Assembly (NCBI RefSeq): GCF_040813715.1 | Contig: NZ_JBFOCH010000018.1 | Strand: one strand, 5' to 3' | Source: Mesorhizobium_K marinum | GTDB taxonomy: Bacteria; Pseudomonadota; Alphaproteobacteria; Rhizobiales; Rhizobiaceae | Length of the DNA stretch: 64,000 nucleotides | In this document: one piece after another, positions 9,251 through 19,434 of the stretch | Layout: the number at the start of each line of letters is the position of its first letter | Numbering within the stretch: position 1 is the stretch's first letter | Made by a program: the position numbers and the translations under genes | The notes under the pieces: generated by a model | What the model was told of the DNA's origin: nothing | The model's database searches: none | Seen by the model: only the letters and a program-made list of their open reading frames with translations

Positions 9251-11676
9251 TCAGGCAAAATAGGCTCGCGCCAGGCTGCTGTAGAGCCCCGCGATGTCGT
9301 CGGCCAGTGCATCGAGCGTGTCGGTCGACAGGTCGGCCGGGTCGTCGGTCGCAAGCGCCGTGTGCAGCCGCAGCACGTCCTTGGCCGCCGGAGACAGATG
9401 CCCCCGGTCGCCGCTCTCCGGCAGGTGTGCGATCTCCTGTTTCATCCGGTCGAGCTGATAGAGCACCGAGCGCGGGTTGAGCGGGTCGAGCGCCAGCAGG
9501 TCGATCAGGCTGCGCCGTCCGGCGCTCGCATATTGCCGGCGATGGGTCATGACGCTGTCGCCGATCTCCAGCATCATGTCGAGCGCGCCGTCGGGTGCGT
9601 CCTCGCGCGTCAGCCAGGCCAGCGATCGCGCGATCTGGATGGCGCGTTCGAGCCTGCGCCCGATTTCGAGGAAGCGCCATCCGGTGAACCGGTACATGTT
9701 TTCGCTGAGCAGTCCGGAGAAGCCGGCCAGCTTGCGCAGGATGACGGTCATCGCGCGGGTGGCGTCGTCGCCGGGCTGGACGGTGCCGGCGAAGCGGTGC
9801 ACCGTGTTCGAGAGGTCGCGCAGGGCGAGCCATCCGTCTGGCGAGAACCGGTCGCGCACCTGGCCGGCGCTGTAGGCCGCGCTGTCCAGGGAGCCGATCA
9901 GCGCCTCCGGGATCGCCGCCTCGGCCTCGATCCCGTAGCGGGCGAGATAATCGCGCATGTCGGCGAGCAGCGGCATGTCCGGGTCCGACGTCTCGGCGAG
10001 CCGGACATGATAGGCGCGCAGGATGCGCGCGGTGTCCTCGGATCGCTCGATATAGCGTCCGAGCCACATCAGGTTCTCCGCCGCGCGGCTGGGCAGCGTT
10101 CCCGGCAGGCTGCGCTTGAAAGCGTCGCGTTCGCCGGGCAGCAGCGTCTCGTGGCGGACCGGGCTGCCGCTGACCACCCAGACGTCGGCTGCCTGTCCGC
10201 CGCGCTGCATGGCGATCGCGGTGTTGTCCAGCGAGAAGCCGACGCGGGCGAAGCCGCCGGGCATCGCGGTCCAGCCGTCGGCAGTGCGCGCGACGTAGAC
10301 GCGAAGGCTGGCCGGCCTCGGCTCAAGGACGCCGCCGACGAAGACCGGTGTCNTTCGAGGACGCCGCCGACGAAGACCGGCGTCGTCGACAGCGTCACCG
10401 CCTCCTGTCCGACGAAGGCTGCGCCGTCCCTTTCGATCCGCGCCACCAGCGCCGTGCGCTCGCTCGCGGCGAGGCGGGAGCCGAGAACTGTGGCGTCGTC
10501 GTCCTCGAAGGGCAGGCGGGTCGACAGCGCCGGCCCGACCATCATGCGGTCCAGATTGTCGATCACCGTTCGGCGGTCGGCGGCGCGGCCGCACCACCAT
10601 GTCGCGACCGCCGGCAGGTCGAGCGGCCTGCCGTTCAGCGCCTGCGCGATCGCGGGCAGGAATGCCGAAAGCGCGCGCGTCTCCAGTATGCCCGAGCCGA
10701 GCGCGTTCACCGCGGTCACCGAGCCGGCGCGCAGCGCTTCGGTCAGACCGGGCGTGCCGATCCTGGAATCGGCGCGCAGTTCAAGCGGGTCGGCGAAGGC
10801 GGCGTCGAGCCGCCGCCACAACACGGTCACCGGCTGCAGTCCCGATACGGTGCGCACCATCAGCCGCCCGTTGGTGACCGTCAGGTCCTCGCCTTCGAGC
10901 AGCATGATGCCGAGGTAGCGGGCGATGTAGGCGTGCTCGTAGTAGGTTTCGTTGAGCGGTCCCGGGGTCAGGATGGCGGCGCGCCCGGCCGGCTCGCCCG
11001 CCATGCCGGTCAGCGCATCGCGAAACCGGCGGAAGAAGCCGGCGAGGCGCAGCACATCCATGTCGCCGTATATGTCGGACAGGGCGCGCGTCGTCGCGAC
11101 GCGGTTCTCCAGCGCGAAGCCGGCGCCGGAAGCCGCCTGCATGCGGTCGCCGAGCACCCACCAGCGCCCGTCCGGTCCGCGGCCGAGGTCGAAGGCGCAG
11201 AAATGCAGGAAATGTCCTCCGGCTGGCCGGATACCGGCGAGCGGCCTCAGATATTCCGGGCTCGACGCGACCAGCCCCGGCGGCAGCAGGCCCTGCCGGA
11301 CCAGCCGGTTCTCGCCGTAGATGTCGGCGCAGATCGCTTCGAACAGGTCGGCGCGCTCGGTCAGACCGGCGCTGATCGCCGTCCACTCCGTCTCGTCGAC
11401 CAGCATCGGCACATGCGCCAGCGGCCATTCGCGCTCATTGGCGCCGTCGCGGTCGTAGACGCGGTAGTAGACGCCGGCGTCGCGCAGGTACTGGTCGGCG
11501 CGGGCAAAGCGCGCCTGCAACTCCTCCGGCCCCAGCCCGTCCAGCGCGGCGACGAAGTCCGTCCAGGCGGGGCGCGGCCGGCCGGCCGCATCGACCATCT
11601 CGTCGAGCACGCCCTCGATGGGACGGTAGGAATCGAGCAGGAGGTTTCGCGGCGGCTCCGTTCGCGGGGCCTTCAT
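9251..11676 (-). CDS. Fused circularly permuted ATP-grasp (DUF404/407) and alpha-E (DUF403) protein
   Basis: The gene is broken by the join at 10353, where about 31 bp is duplicated. Removing the 32-base offset gives 2394 bp, a continuous 797-residue protein. Residues 1 to about 480 form a circularly permuted ATP-grasp ligase domain (HVPMLVDETEW, GRWWVLGDRMQAASG, ILTPGPLNETYYEHAYIAR, TVNALGSGILE). The rest is an alpha-E helical domain (AENLMWLGRYIERSEDTARI, DPLNPRSVLYQLDRM). The ATG at 11676 has a purine-rich GGAGGGGGG site. The two halves are separate genes in many bacteria; here they are one polypeptide. The family is predicted to ligate amino groups onto a peptide or small molecule, with the alpha-E part as partner. 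It lies between two transglutaminase genes in one operon. Confidence 0.85.
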
Positions 11677-11730
11677 CGGAGAAGTCCCCCCTCCGCCAAG
11701 GCGGCCCGTTGCGAGAACCTGCGCGACCGC

Positions 11731-11757
11731 ACGCCTCCTCCTTCGAGGGAGGGGCGT
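11731..11757. repeat. GC-rich hairpin in operon spacer
   Basis: ACGCC-CCTCC and GGAGG-GGCGT arms pair around TTCGAG in the 125-bp spacer between the DUF2126 gene and the ATP-grasp/alpha-E gene. A second small stem (CCGCC AA GGCGG, near 11695-11706) precedes the ATG of the ATP-grasp gene on the minus strand. No T-run follows either, so these are more likely RNA-stability or dispersed intergenic elements than terminators. Confidence 0.4.
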
Positions 11758-11801
11758 CCGGCAGGCCGGGAGGACGTGAATCGGAAGCCGATCATAACCG
11801 A

Positions 11802-14800
11802 TCAGATGCCCGCCGGCCTCCTCAGGTCAAGCGTGAGCGGAAACTCTCCAGAGCCTTGTTCGGCCTTCAGTTCGTAGCTTCCCGGCGTATAGCCCTCGGC
11901 CTGGAACCGCGCGAGGCGGCGCGCCTCCGCCTCGTTGGCGTTGACCGGGAAGGTCTCGTAGTTGCGGCCGCCCGGATGCGCCACGTGATAGACGCAGCCT
12001 CCCACCGCGCGGCCGGACCAGCGGTCGTAGATGTCGAACACCAGCGGCGTGTTGACCGGCAGCGCCGGATGCAGGCCCGAGGCCGGCTGCCAGGCCTTGT
12101 AGCGCACGCCGGCGACCGCGATCTCGCGGTTGTCGGTCTGCTTCAGGGGCACCGGCCGGCCGTTGCAGGCGACCGCGTGTCGTTCCGGGTTCAGCCCGTG
12201 CGTCTTCACCTGCAGGCGCTCGACGGAGGAATCGACGAAGCGCACGGTCCCGCCGATCGCGCCCTGTTCGCCCATGACGTGCCAAGGCTCCAGGGCCTGC
12301 CTGAGTTCAAGGCCGATGCCCTGCGTCCGGATTTCGCCGCAGAAGGGGAAGCGGAATTCGAGCTGCGCGTCGAACCATTCCGGGCGGAAGGCAAATCCGT
12401 TCCGATAGAGGTCCATGAGCACGTCGAGAAAATCCGCCCAGACGTAGTGCGGCAGCATGAAGCGGTCGTGCAGCGTCGTGCCCCAGCGGGTGAAGCCGCC
12501 GTCGAGCGGCGCGCGCCACAGCCGCGCGATGATGGCGCGCACGAGAAGCTGCTGCGCCAGGCTCATGCGCGCATTGGGCGGCATCTCGAAGCCGCGGAAC
12601 TCGACGAGGCCGAGCCGGCCGGTCGGCCCGTCCGGCGAGAACAGCTTGTCGATGCAGATTTCCGAACGATGCGTGTTGCCGGTGACGTCGGTCAGAAGAT
12701 TGCGGAACAGCCGGTCGACCAGCCAGGGCAGGGGCGCCTTGCCCTCGTCGGGCAGGGGCACCTGCGCCAGCGCGATCTCCAGTTCGTAGAGCGAATCGTG
12801 TCTCGCCTCGTCGATCCGCGGCGCCTGGCTGGTCGGGCCGATGAACAGGCCGGAAAACAGGTAGGACAGCGAGGGGTGACGCTGCCAGTACAGCACCAGG
12901 CTCTTCAGCAGGTCCGGCCGGCGCAGGAACGGGCTGTCGTCGGGCGTCGCGCCGCCCACGACGACATGGTTGCCGCCGCCGGTGCCGGTGTGGCGGCCGT
13001 CGATCATGAACTTGTCGGCGCCGAGCCGCGACAGCCGGGCTTCCTCGTAGATCGCCTCGGTCGTCGCCACGCAGTCCTTCCAGGTCGATGCCGGGTGGAT
13101 GTTGACTTCGATCACGCCGGGGTCGGGCGCGACGCGGATGACGTTGAGGCGCGGATCGTGCGGCGGCGCGTAGCCTTCGATATGCACCGGAAGGCCGGTC
13201 TTCTTCGCGGCGTTTTCGGCAGCCGCGACCAGTTCCAGATAGTCTTCCAGCGCCTCGACGGGCGGCATGAACACGCACAGCCTGCCGTCGCGCGGCTCGA
13301 CCGAGATCGCCGTGCGCACGGCGCCGCCGATCTCGCCCAGTTCCTGCTCGACGCGTTCCTGCCCGGCGGTCGCCGCCGTGAAGGAGGCCGCCGCCTGGTG
13401 TCGCCCGAACTCGTCCGCGTTGTCCGCAGCCGGCGTCTCCGGCAGTATGTCGGCGCGTGGCGCCAGCCCGCCGCGCGGCGTCGAAGGGTCGACGGGCACG
13501 ACATAGGGATAGCGCGCCGGCGGAACGTAGGGCAGGGTGCCGAGCGGCAGACGGTAGCCGACCGGGGAATCGCCCGGAACCAGGAACAGCCGGCCGCGCC
13601 GGGTCTGCCACTTCTCGGAGCGCCAACGGCGGGGGGATGCCGCCGCCTGGCTCTGCCAGCGCTGCACCGGCAGCACGTAGCCGGAAGGTTGCGTCAGGCC
13701 GCGCTCGAAGACGCGCGCCATGCGGCTGCGCTCCTCGGGATCGTCGAGCTTCGAGTTCGAGGGATCGACGTTGTCGGGCAGCTTGCCTTCCTTGAGCAGC
13801 CATTCCGCCGGGTCTTCATAGGCCTCGGCCACCATCGCGGTTTCCACGCCGAGTTCCTCGGCCATCGTCGAGAGCAGCCGGCTGGCGTCCTCCGCGGTCA
13901 CGCGGGCGTCCGACGTCTCGCGCGCGATCAGCTCCGGGTCGGACCAGACCGGCTCGCCGTCGACGCGCCAGTAGAGCGAGAAGGTCCAGCGCGGCAGGCT
14001 TTCGCCCGGGTACCATTTGCCCTGGCCGTAGTGCAGGAAGCCGTTCGGCGCGAAGCGCTCGCGCAGCCGCCGGATCAGCGCATCGGCCTTTTCGCGCTTG
14101 GTCGGTCCCACGGCGGCCGTGTTCCATTCCTCGCTTTCGAAGTCGTCGATGGAGACAAAGGTCGGCTCGCCACCCATGGTCAGCCTCACGTCCTCGGCCG
14201 CCAGCACCGCGTCGACCCGTTCGCCAAGGCCGTCAAGCGCCTGCCAGCTCTCGTCCGAAAACGGTTTCGTAATGCGCGGATGTTCGGCGACGCGGTCGAC
14301 CCGCATGTCGAAGGAGAACTCGGTCCTGGTCTCGGGCGAACCGGAAAAGCCGCCTGAGATCGGCGCGGCGTTGCGGTAGTGCGGTGTCGCCGCCAGGGGC
14401 ACGTGGCTTTCGCCGGTCAGCAGGCCTGAGGTCGGGTCGAGCCCGATCCATCCCGCGCCGGGGATGTAGACCTCGCACCAGGCATGCAAGTCGGTGAAGT
14501 CGACCGACGTTCCCGGCGGCCCGTCGAGCGCGACCAGGTCGGGTTTCAGCTGGATCAGGTAGCCCGAGACGAAACGCGCCGCGATCCCGAGGTTGCGCAG
14601 CGCCTGCACCAGCAGCCAGCTCGAATCCCGGCACGAACCCTTGCCGACGGCCAGCGTTTCCTCGGGCTCCATCACGCCGGTCTCCATGCGGATGATGTAG
14701 CCGATCTCGCGCTGGACCTGCGCGTTCAGCGCAACGATGAAATTGACCGTGTTGGCCTCGGTGCGGTCGACGCGTCCAAGGAACGCCTGCAGCAGCGGTC

Positions 14801-15170
14801 CGGCCGGCTCCGGCGTCAGGTAGATCTTGAGATCGTCGGCGAGGTCTTCGGGATAGTCGAACGGAAAGTTCTCCGCCGACGGCTCAACGAAGAAGTCGAA
14901 CGGGTTGTAGACCGTCATGTCGGCGATCAGGTCGACCTCGATCCTGAATTCGGTCGCCGGTTCCGGGAACACGAAGCGCGCCAGGAAGTTGCCGTAGGGG
15001 TCCTGCTGCAGGTTGACGAAGTGTTTTGCCGGCTCGACCTTCAGCGAGTGGCTCAGCACCTTGGTGCGCGAATGCGGCGCCGGCTGCAGGCGGATCACCT
15101 GGGGTCCGAGCATCACCGGCCGGTCGTATTTGTAGTGCGTCAGGTGATGGACTGCGGCGAGGATTGCCAT
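11802..15170 (-). CDS. Large transglutaminase / DUF2126 protein
   Basis: An intact 1122-residue protein; ATG at 15170 behind CGGGAG. The first 300 residues are a bacterial transglutaminase N-terminal domain plus a transglutaminase core with Cys (VGKGSCRDSSW), His (DLHAWCEVY) and Asp (GLDPTSG). The remaining 800 residues are the DUF2126 region, typical of the long form of these proteins, with conserved stretches such as HTGTGGGNHVVVGG and WYPGESLPRW. DUF2126 contains a glutamine-synthetase/GCS-like amidoligase-related fold according to comparative genomics. Together with the next two genes it makes the classical alpha-E/ATP-grasp/transglutaminase system proposed to build and process a modified peptide. 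The function remains unproven. Confidence 0.88.
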   Translation of the reverse strand: MAILAAVHHLTHYKYDRPVMLGPQVIRLQPAPHSRTKVLSHSLKVEPAKHFVNLQQDPYGNFLARFVFPEPATEFRIEVDLIADMTVYNPFDFFVEPSAENFPFDYPEDLADDLKIYLTPEPAGPLLQAFLGRVDRTEANTVNFIVALNAQVQREIGYIIRMETGVMEPEETLAVGKGSCRDSSWLLVQALRNLGIAARFVSGYLIQLKPDLVALDGPPGTSVDFTDLHAWCEVYIPGAGWIGLDPTSGLLTGESHVPLAATPHYRNAAPISGGFSGSPETRTEFSFDMRVDRVAEHPRITKPFSDESWQALDGLGERVDAVLAAEDVRLTMGGEPTFVSIDDFESEEWNTAAVGPTKREKADALIRRLRERFAPNGFLHYGQGKWYPGESLPRWTFSLYWRVDGEPVWSDPELIARETSDARVTAEDASRLLSTMAEELGVETAMVAEAYEDPAEWLLKEGKLPDNVDPSNSKLDDPEERSRMARVFERGLTQPSGYVLPVQRWQSQAAASPRRWRSEKWQTRRGRLFLVPGDSPVGYRLPLGTLPYVPPARYPYVVPVDPSTPRGGLAPRADILPETPAADNADEFGRHQAAASFTAATAGQERVEQELGEIGGAVRTAISVEPRDGRLCVFMPPVEALEDYLELVAAAENAAKKTGLPVHIEGYAPPHDPRLNVIRVAPDPGVIEVNIHPASTWKDCVATTEAIYEEARLSRLGADKFMIDGRHTGTGGGNHVVVGGATPDDSPFLRRPDLLKSLVLYWQRHPSLSYLFSGLFIGPTSQAPRIDEARHDSLYELEIALAQVPLPDEGKAPLPWLVDRLFRNLLTDVTGNTHRSEICIDKLFSPDGPTGRLGLVEFRGFEMPPNARMSLAQQLLVRAIIARLWRAPLDGGFTRWGTTLHDRFMLPHYVWADFLDVLMDLYRNGFAFRPEWFDAQLEFRFPFCGEIRTQGIGLELRQALEPWHVMGEQGAIGGTVRFVDSSVERLQVKTHGLNPERHAVACNGRPVPLKQTDNREIAVAGVRYKAWQPASGLHPALPVNTPLVFDIYDRWSGRAVGGCVYHVAHPGGRNYETFPVNANEAEARRLARFQAEGYTPGSYELKAEQGSGEFPLTLDLRRPAGI

Positions 15171-15284
15171 CGAGGCTCCCGGAGATCGTGGACGACCGCA
15201 GTTTTCACGACTTCTGGCCGCTCGCCAAGCTCTTATTGCAGTGCGGCATCAATCGCCTTCGCGACCGTGTCGGCCTGTCGGGGC

Positions 15285-16019
15285 CTATCCGTCCTTCGGC
15301 GCGAAGCGCGCCACCAGCGAATGCGTCTCGCCGGGATAGGTCAGCACCACCTGCGTCACCGGCAGGTCGCCGCTCCAGGTACGCCGCTGCACGACAAGGC
15401 ATGCGGCGTTGCGGGCGACGCCGAGCATCGCCGCGATGTGGTCGTCGGCGGGCATGGCGCGGATCCTGTGTTCGCCCGCGCTCCAGGGTATGCGGGCGAC
15501 CAGCCAGGGGCTCGGCGCGACCGTCTCGAAGCTTTCCGACGCCGCTTCCGGCACGGCGGCGAGGCTGATCGAGCGCTGCTCCAGGCAGAACGGGGCAGGG
15601 CCGGCCATGTGCCGGCAGACCAGGTCGACGATCCCCGTTCCCGCCGCGAAGCCGGTGTCGGCCTCGTCCTTTCGGTTCGCCTCGCGCAGCTTGCGTGAGA
15701 CGCGTTCGTAGCGATAGGGCAGGCCGAGCGCCTCGACCTCGGCGCGAATGTCCTGGATTTCCAGCACCGCCGCCTGGCTTTCGGGCATCCGCACGAAGCT
15801 GCCGCTACGCCGCCGTCGCTCGATCAGGCCGGCGCGCGCCAGTTCCGACATCGCCTTGTTCACGGTCATGCGTGAGCAGCGGTATTCGTCGGCGAGTTCG
15901 TGCTCGAACGGGATGCGGTGTCCCGGCGGCCACTCGCCCGACAGGATGCGGTCGCGGATGTCGTCAAGGATGCGCAGGTAGAGCGCTCCGCCGCCGTCCT
16001 TGCCTGCCTCCGTGTCCAT
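15285..16019 (-). CDS. hutC: Histidine utilisation repressor HutC (GntR family)
   Basis: A 244-residue GntR/HutC-type regulator. Residues about 12-80 are the winged helix-turn-helix (YLRILDDIRDRILSGEW, FEHELADEYRCSRMTVNKAM, GLIERRRRSGSFV). Residues about 95-240 are the UTRA effector domain. HutC represses hut genes and is released by urocanate in the species studied. It follows hutF by 44 bp on the same strand. Its likely target is the palindrome in front of hutI at 28747-28764, because HutC operators are built on TGTATATACA. No such site is visible in front of hutF-hutC itself. Confidence 0.92.
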   Translation of the reverse strand: MDTEAGKDGGGALYLRILDDIRDRILSGEWPPGHRIPFEHELADEYRCSRMTVNKAMSELARAGLIERRRRSGSFVRMPESQAAVLEIQDIRAEVEALGLPYRYERVSRKLREANRKDEADTGFAAGTGIVDLVCRHMAGPAPFCLEQRSISLAAVPEAASESFETVAPSPWLVARIPWSAGEHRIRAMPADDHIAAMLGVARNAACLVVQRRTWSGDLPVTQVVLTYPGETHSLVARFAPKDG

Positions 16020-16063
16020 CGCCGCCCCCAGGGATCAGGCCGGCCTGGGCCGGCTGCTGCCGG

Positions 16064-17419
16064 CTAGCCGCCGGTCAGTTCCATCATGACCTGCCGGAAC
16101 CGCTTGGCAACGGCTTCGGCGCGCCTGTGGCGGCCGCCCTCGACGAGACGCTTGCCGCCCACCCAGGCGCTGTCGACCCTGGCGCCGTTGGCGAAGATCC
16201 AGGCGTCCAGGATGGCGTCGCCGCTCTTGCCGGCGAGCGAGGGATGCGAGGGGTCGAGCGCGACGAAGTCCGCCGGCGCGCCCTCCGCGAGCCCGACCGC
16301 TGGTGTGCCGAGCGCGGCGGCGCCGCCCGCAAGCGCCGCGTCGAACAGTGCGCGCCCGTTGGACTGGCCGGGCTTCGCCAGCACGTTGCGCTGCTGGCGC
16401 AGGAGGCGCTGCGAATATTCGAGTTGGCGCAGTTCCTCGGCGACGCCGATCAGCACGTTGGAATCCGAGCCGATGCCGAAGCGTCCGCCTTTCGCCATGA
16501 AACGCCGGCCGGGGAAGGTGCCGTCGCCGAGGTTGGCCTCGGTGATCGGGCACAGCCCGGCGACTGCGCCGGCCTTCGCCATGTCCTTGGTCTCGGCCTC
16601 GGTCATGTGCGTCGCGTGGATCAGGCACCAGCGTTCGTCAACATCGGCGTGCCGAAGCAGCCATTCGACAGGGCGCGCGCCTGACCACGAGATGCAGTCC
16701 TCGACCTCGCGCATCTGTTCGGCGGCGTGGATGTGTATCGGGCCGCCGGGCGCCATCGCGGTTACTGCGGCCATTTCCGTTGGTGTCACGGCGCGCAGGC
16801 TGTGCGGCGCGACGCCGACCACCGCATGCGGCAGGGACTTCGCCGCGGTGCGGCTCGATTCCATCAGGCGGGCGAAGCTGTCGACGTCGTTGATGAAGCG
16901 GCGCTGTCCCTCCGACGGGTTCTGGCCGCCGAAACCGGAATGCGCGTAGAACACCGGCAGAAGCGTCAGGCCGATTCCGGTCTGCGCCGCCGCGGCGGCG
17001 ATGCGCTGCGCCATCTCGCCAATGTCGGCATAGGGGCGTCCGTCGATGTCGTGGTGCAGGTAATGGAACTCGCCGACGCGCGAAAAGCCGGCCTCCAGCA
17101 TCTCGACGTAAAGCTGGGCGGCGACCGCCTCGACCTGTCCCGGAGTCATCGACAGCGCGAAGCGGTACATCACGTCGCGCCACGACCAGAAGCTGTCGGC
17201 GCCGGGTCCGCGCGTTTCGGCCAGCCCCGCCATGCCGCGCTGGAAGGCGTGGCTGTGCAGGTTGGGCATGCCCGGCACGAGGATCGCGCAGCGCTCGTCG
17301 TCGGCCCTGGCCGGTTCGCCCGCCGTCACCGACGATATGATGCCGTCATTCGTCTCGATGCGGACGTCGCTCGCCCAGCCTTCCGGCAGCAGGGCGGTCT
17401 TCGCGACAAGCGAGGTCAT
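16064..17419 (-). CDS. hutF: Formimidoylglutamate deiminase HutF
   Basis: A 451-residue amidohydrolase-superfamily enzyme. I start it at the ATG at 17419 (MTSLVAKTALLPEGWASDV), which matches the usual family start. The frame extends upstream but is not protein-like there. Metal-site signatures are present: NLHSHAFQRG near residue 55, a second His in IHIHAAEQ, a third in LIHATHM, and the Asp of GIGSDSNVL. It deiminates N-formimidoyl-glutamate to N-formylglutamate and ammonia, which HutG then cleaves. It is co-directional with hutC 44 bp downstream, but 5.5 kb from the hutIHGU cluster. Confidence 0.93.
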   Translation of the reverse strand: MTSLVAKTALLPEGWASDVRIETNDGIISSVTAGEPARADDERCAILVPGMPNLHSHAFQRGMAGLAETRGPGADSFWSWRDVMYRFALSMTPGQVEAVAAQLYVEMLEAGFSRVGEFHYLHHDIDGRPYADIGEMAQRIAAAAAQTGIGLTLLPVFYAHSGFGGQNPSEGQRRFINDVDSFARLMESSRTAAKSLPHAVVGVAPHSLRAVTPTEMAAVTAMAPGGPIHIHAAEQMREVEDCISWSGARPVEWLLRHADVDERWCLIHATHMTEAETKDMAKAGAVAGLCPITEANLGDGTFPGRRFMAKGGRFGIGSDSNVLIGVAEELRQLEYSQRLLRQQRNVLAKPGQSNGRALFDAALAGGAAALGTPAVGLAEGAPADFVALDPSHPSLAGKSGDAILDAWIFANGARVDSAWVGGKRLVEGGRHRRAEAVAKRFRQVMMELTGG

Positions 17420-17579
17420 TGGATATGCATCTCCACCTTCAACTCCCGCCGCCATCGCTCCGAATGGATGGGAACGGACGGCTGCCCGGCTTCTCCGTCC
17501 AGGCCGTGCGGCTATAGCACGTCGATGCCGGTCCACGCAGCCAAAGTCGCGCGATTTTCCACCGTTTGCACTTGCCCGG

Positions 17580-18386
17580 TCACGCCGCTTTCGCGGTGAC
17601 AGCCCAGGCGCGCGCCGCCAGGGCGATCTGCCCGTCCGGCTGGCGCGGCAGCGCATGCGCCAGCGCATCGCGCAGTCCGTCGCGGGCCACTTCCGTCAGG
17701 CTCGCGACATAACCTGGCGCGGGGCCGGCGCCGAGGGTGAACGGCCGCCAGTAGTCGTCGAAATCGGCGAACACAGTCGGCGTTTCGAGGGGCCGGCATT
17801 TCACCTTGAGCAACCCCGCCGCCTTCGCCTCATTCTCCAACTGGTCCGCCGTGCAGAAGGGAAAGCGCCTGTCCTCGGCCAGGTCGCCGGCCTTCGGGTC
17901 GCGGGCTGCCGCCGCCGACCAGAAGGCGCGGAGGAACTGCAGGCCGCCGCCCGGATAGTCCCAGACGTAGAAGGCGACGGTGCCGCCCGGCCGCGCCACG
18001 CGCCGCATCTCGGCCAGCGCCTTTGCCCGGTCGGGCACGAAGTTCAGCGCCAGCGCCGAGACGACGACATCGCGACTTGCGTCCGGCAGATCCAGGGCCT
18101 CGGCGTCGCCGCGACGGAAGTCGGCGCGCGGGTCGGGCACGCCGGCGCGCGCCTTTTTGAGGAACCCTTCGGAGGGATCGATCGCGATCAGGCTGCTGGG
18201 ATCGCAACGCGCCAGGATCGCGGCGGACAGCGCGCCCGTGCCGCAGCCGATTTCGAGCCAGTCGAGTTCCCGCGGCAGCGAAAGCAGGTCGAGAAACAGC
18301 GGCGCGATGCGCCGGCTCCACCGCCCCATGTAGATTTCGTAGGAATCGCCGGCCTGCCAGGCGTCATGTCGGGAAGTGCCGCTCAT
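17580..18386 (-). CDS. Class I SAM-dependent methyltransferase
   Basis: A 268-residue Methyltransf_11/25-type protein. The SAM-binding loop is LEIGCGTGAL (residues about 44-53), followed by the acidic residue of AIDPSEGF and the motif-II/III segment DVVVSALALNFVPD. No membrane segment. It lies 160 bp upstream of hutF on the same strand, but there is no sign that it belongs to histidine catabolism. The substrate cannot be told from the sequence. Confidence 0.85.
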   Translation of the reverse strand: MSGTSRHDAWQAGDSYEIYMGRWSRRIAPLFLDLLSLPRELDWLEIGCGTGALSAAILARCDPSSLIAIDPSEGFLKKARAGVPDPRADFRRGDAEALDLPDASRDVVVSALALNFVPDRAKALAEMRRVARPGGTVAFYVWDYPGGGLQFLRAFWSAAAARDPKAGDLAEDRRFPFCTADQLENEAKAAGLLKVKCRPLETPTVFADFDDYWRPFTLGAGPAPGYVASLTEVARDGLRDALAHALPRQPDGQIALAARAWAVTAKAA

Positions 18387-18494
18387 CGCGCATCCTCCTG
18401 CCCCGTTGGCCCACGTTAACGCCCGGGCGCCGCGCAGTCGAGCCTCTGGGGAAGGGCTGCGAGGTCGCGCAGGGCCAGGGTCCGGGCGTGGCGC

Positions 18495-19385
18495 CTAGCG
18501 CAGCGGGAGGCCGCGGCGCGCCGCTTCTCCGGGCGGCACCCGGCCGCCGACCTGGTAGACGAAGGACAGCACCCTCGTCGCGTCGTCGTCGACTTCGCAC
18601 CGGTAGCTCAGATTGTACCACTCGCCATTCATCCTGAAGGCCGCCTTCTGGGCGTCGATGGTGGTGCCGGTGGTCAGCCGGTAGGAAGGCAGGAGATCGG
18701 GATAGTAGGGCGGCAGGGCGTTGCGCATCTGCTCGCGAAGCTCGGTGACGCAGAGCCGCCCGGCGCGGACGCCGCGCGGCACTTCGTTGATCGCTGTCGT
18801 CGCGACGATGTCGCCGGTCGCCGCGTGCGAGGACAGGGTCCCTCCCTCCTCGGGCTTGGCTTGCGCCGCCTTGTCGGCTTCGTCCGCGGGTGCGTCGGGC
18901 GAATGTTCCGCCTTTGGCGCCGGCGCTTCGGGGGCCTGTTGCGTCTGTTCGTCGGCGTTCGCGGCCGCCAGCGCCTGCGGCGCGGCGGCCTTCTGTTCTT
19001 CCGCAGCGCGTTCGGCCGGCGACGGGGCTTGGCCTTCGCGCGCGCTGTCGCCTCCTGGCGACAGCTTTGGCCCGGCATCCTTTTCGCCGAACTGGAACAC
19101 CGGCCTCAGCACGGATTGCGGCGGCGGTTCGGCGTTTCCTTCGGGCGGCGGCGCTTCCTCGGCCTTCGCCTCGGGCGGCTTTTCCGGCTCCGGCGGCGGG
19201 GCCTTGGCCTCTTCCTGCGGCTCGGGCGGCACCAGGTCCACCGAGATCGCCTGCTCCTGTTCGGCTTCGAACGGCAAGACCGGCAGCCCGAAGATCAGCA
19301 GGAAGGCGGCGACCAGATGTGCGGCGAGCGAGGCCGGGAAACCCCACCCGAACGTCCTCTTCTGGTCGCGGCTGCTGTCGCTCAT
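18495..19385 (-). CDS. DUF930 family periplasmic protein with TonB-like Pro-rich stalk
   Basis: A 296-residue protein. A single N-terminal membrane anchor lies at about residues 14-37 (GWGFPASLAAHLVAAFLLIF), followed by SVDLVPPEP, and then a Pro/Ala/Glu stalk of about 140 residues like those of TonB or TolA. The C-terminal 110 residues are the DUF930 domain (GRLCVTELREQMRNALPPYY; YNLSYRCEVDDDATRVLSF). The domain carries two Cys that may form a disulfide. The layout suggests an inner-membrane protein reaching across the periplasm. No function is established for DUF930. Confidence 0.82.
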   Translation of the reverse strand: MSDSSRDQKRTFGWGFPASLAAHLVAAFLLIFGLPVLPFEAEQEQAISVDLVPPEPQEEAKAPPPEPEKPPEAKAEEAPPPEGNAEPPPQSVLRPVFQFGEKDAGPKLSPGGDSAREGQAPSPAERAAEEQKAAAPQALAAANADEQTQQAPEAPAPKAEHSPDAPADEADKAAQAKPEEGGTLSSHAATGDIVATTAINEVPRGVRAGRLCVTELREQMRNALPPYYPDLLPSYRLTTGTTIDAQKAAFRMNGEWYNLSYRCEVDDDATRVLSFVYQVGGRVPPGEAARRGLPLR

Positions 19386-19434
19386 GGGCAGGATGTGGAA
19401 CGAAAACCGGGCGGTATCAAGTTTCGCGGCCGGC

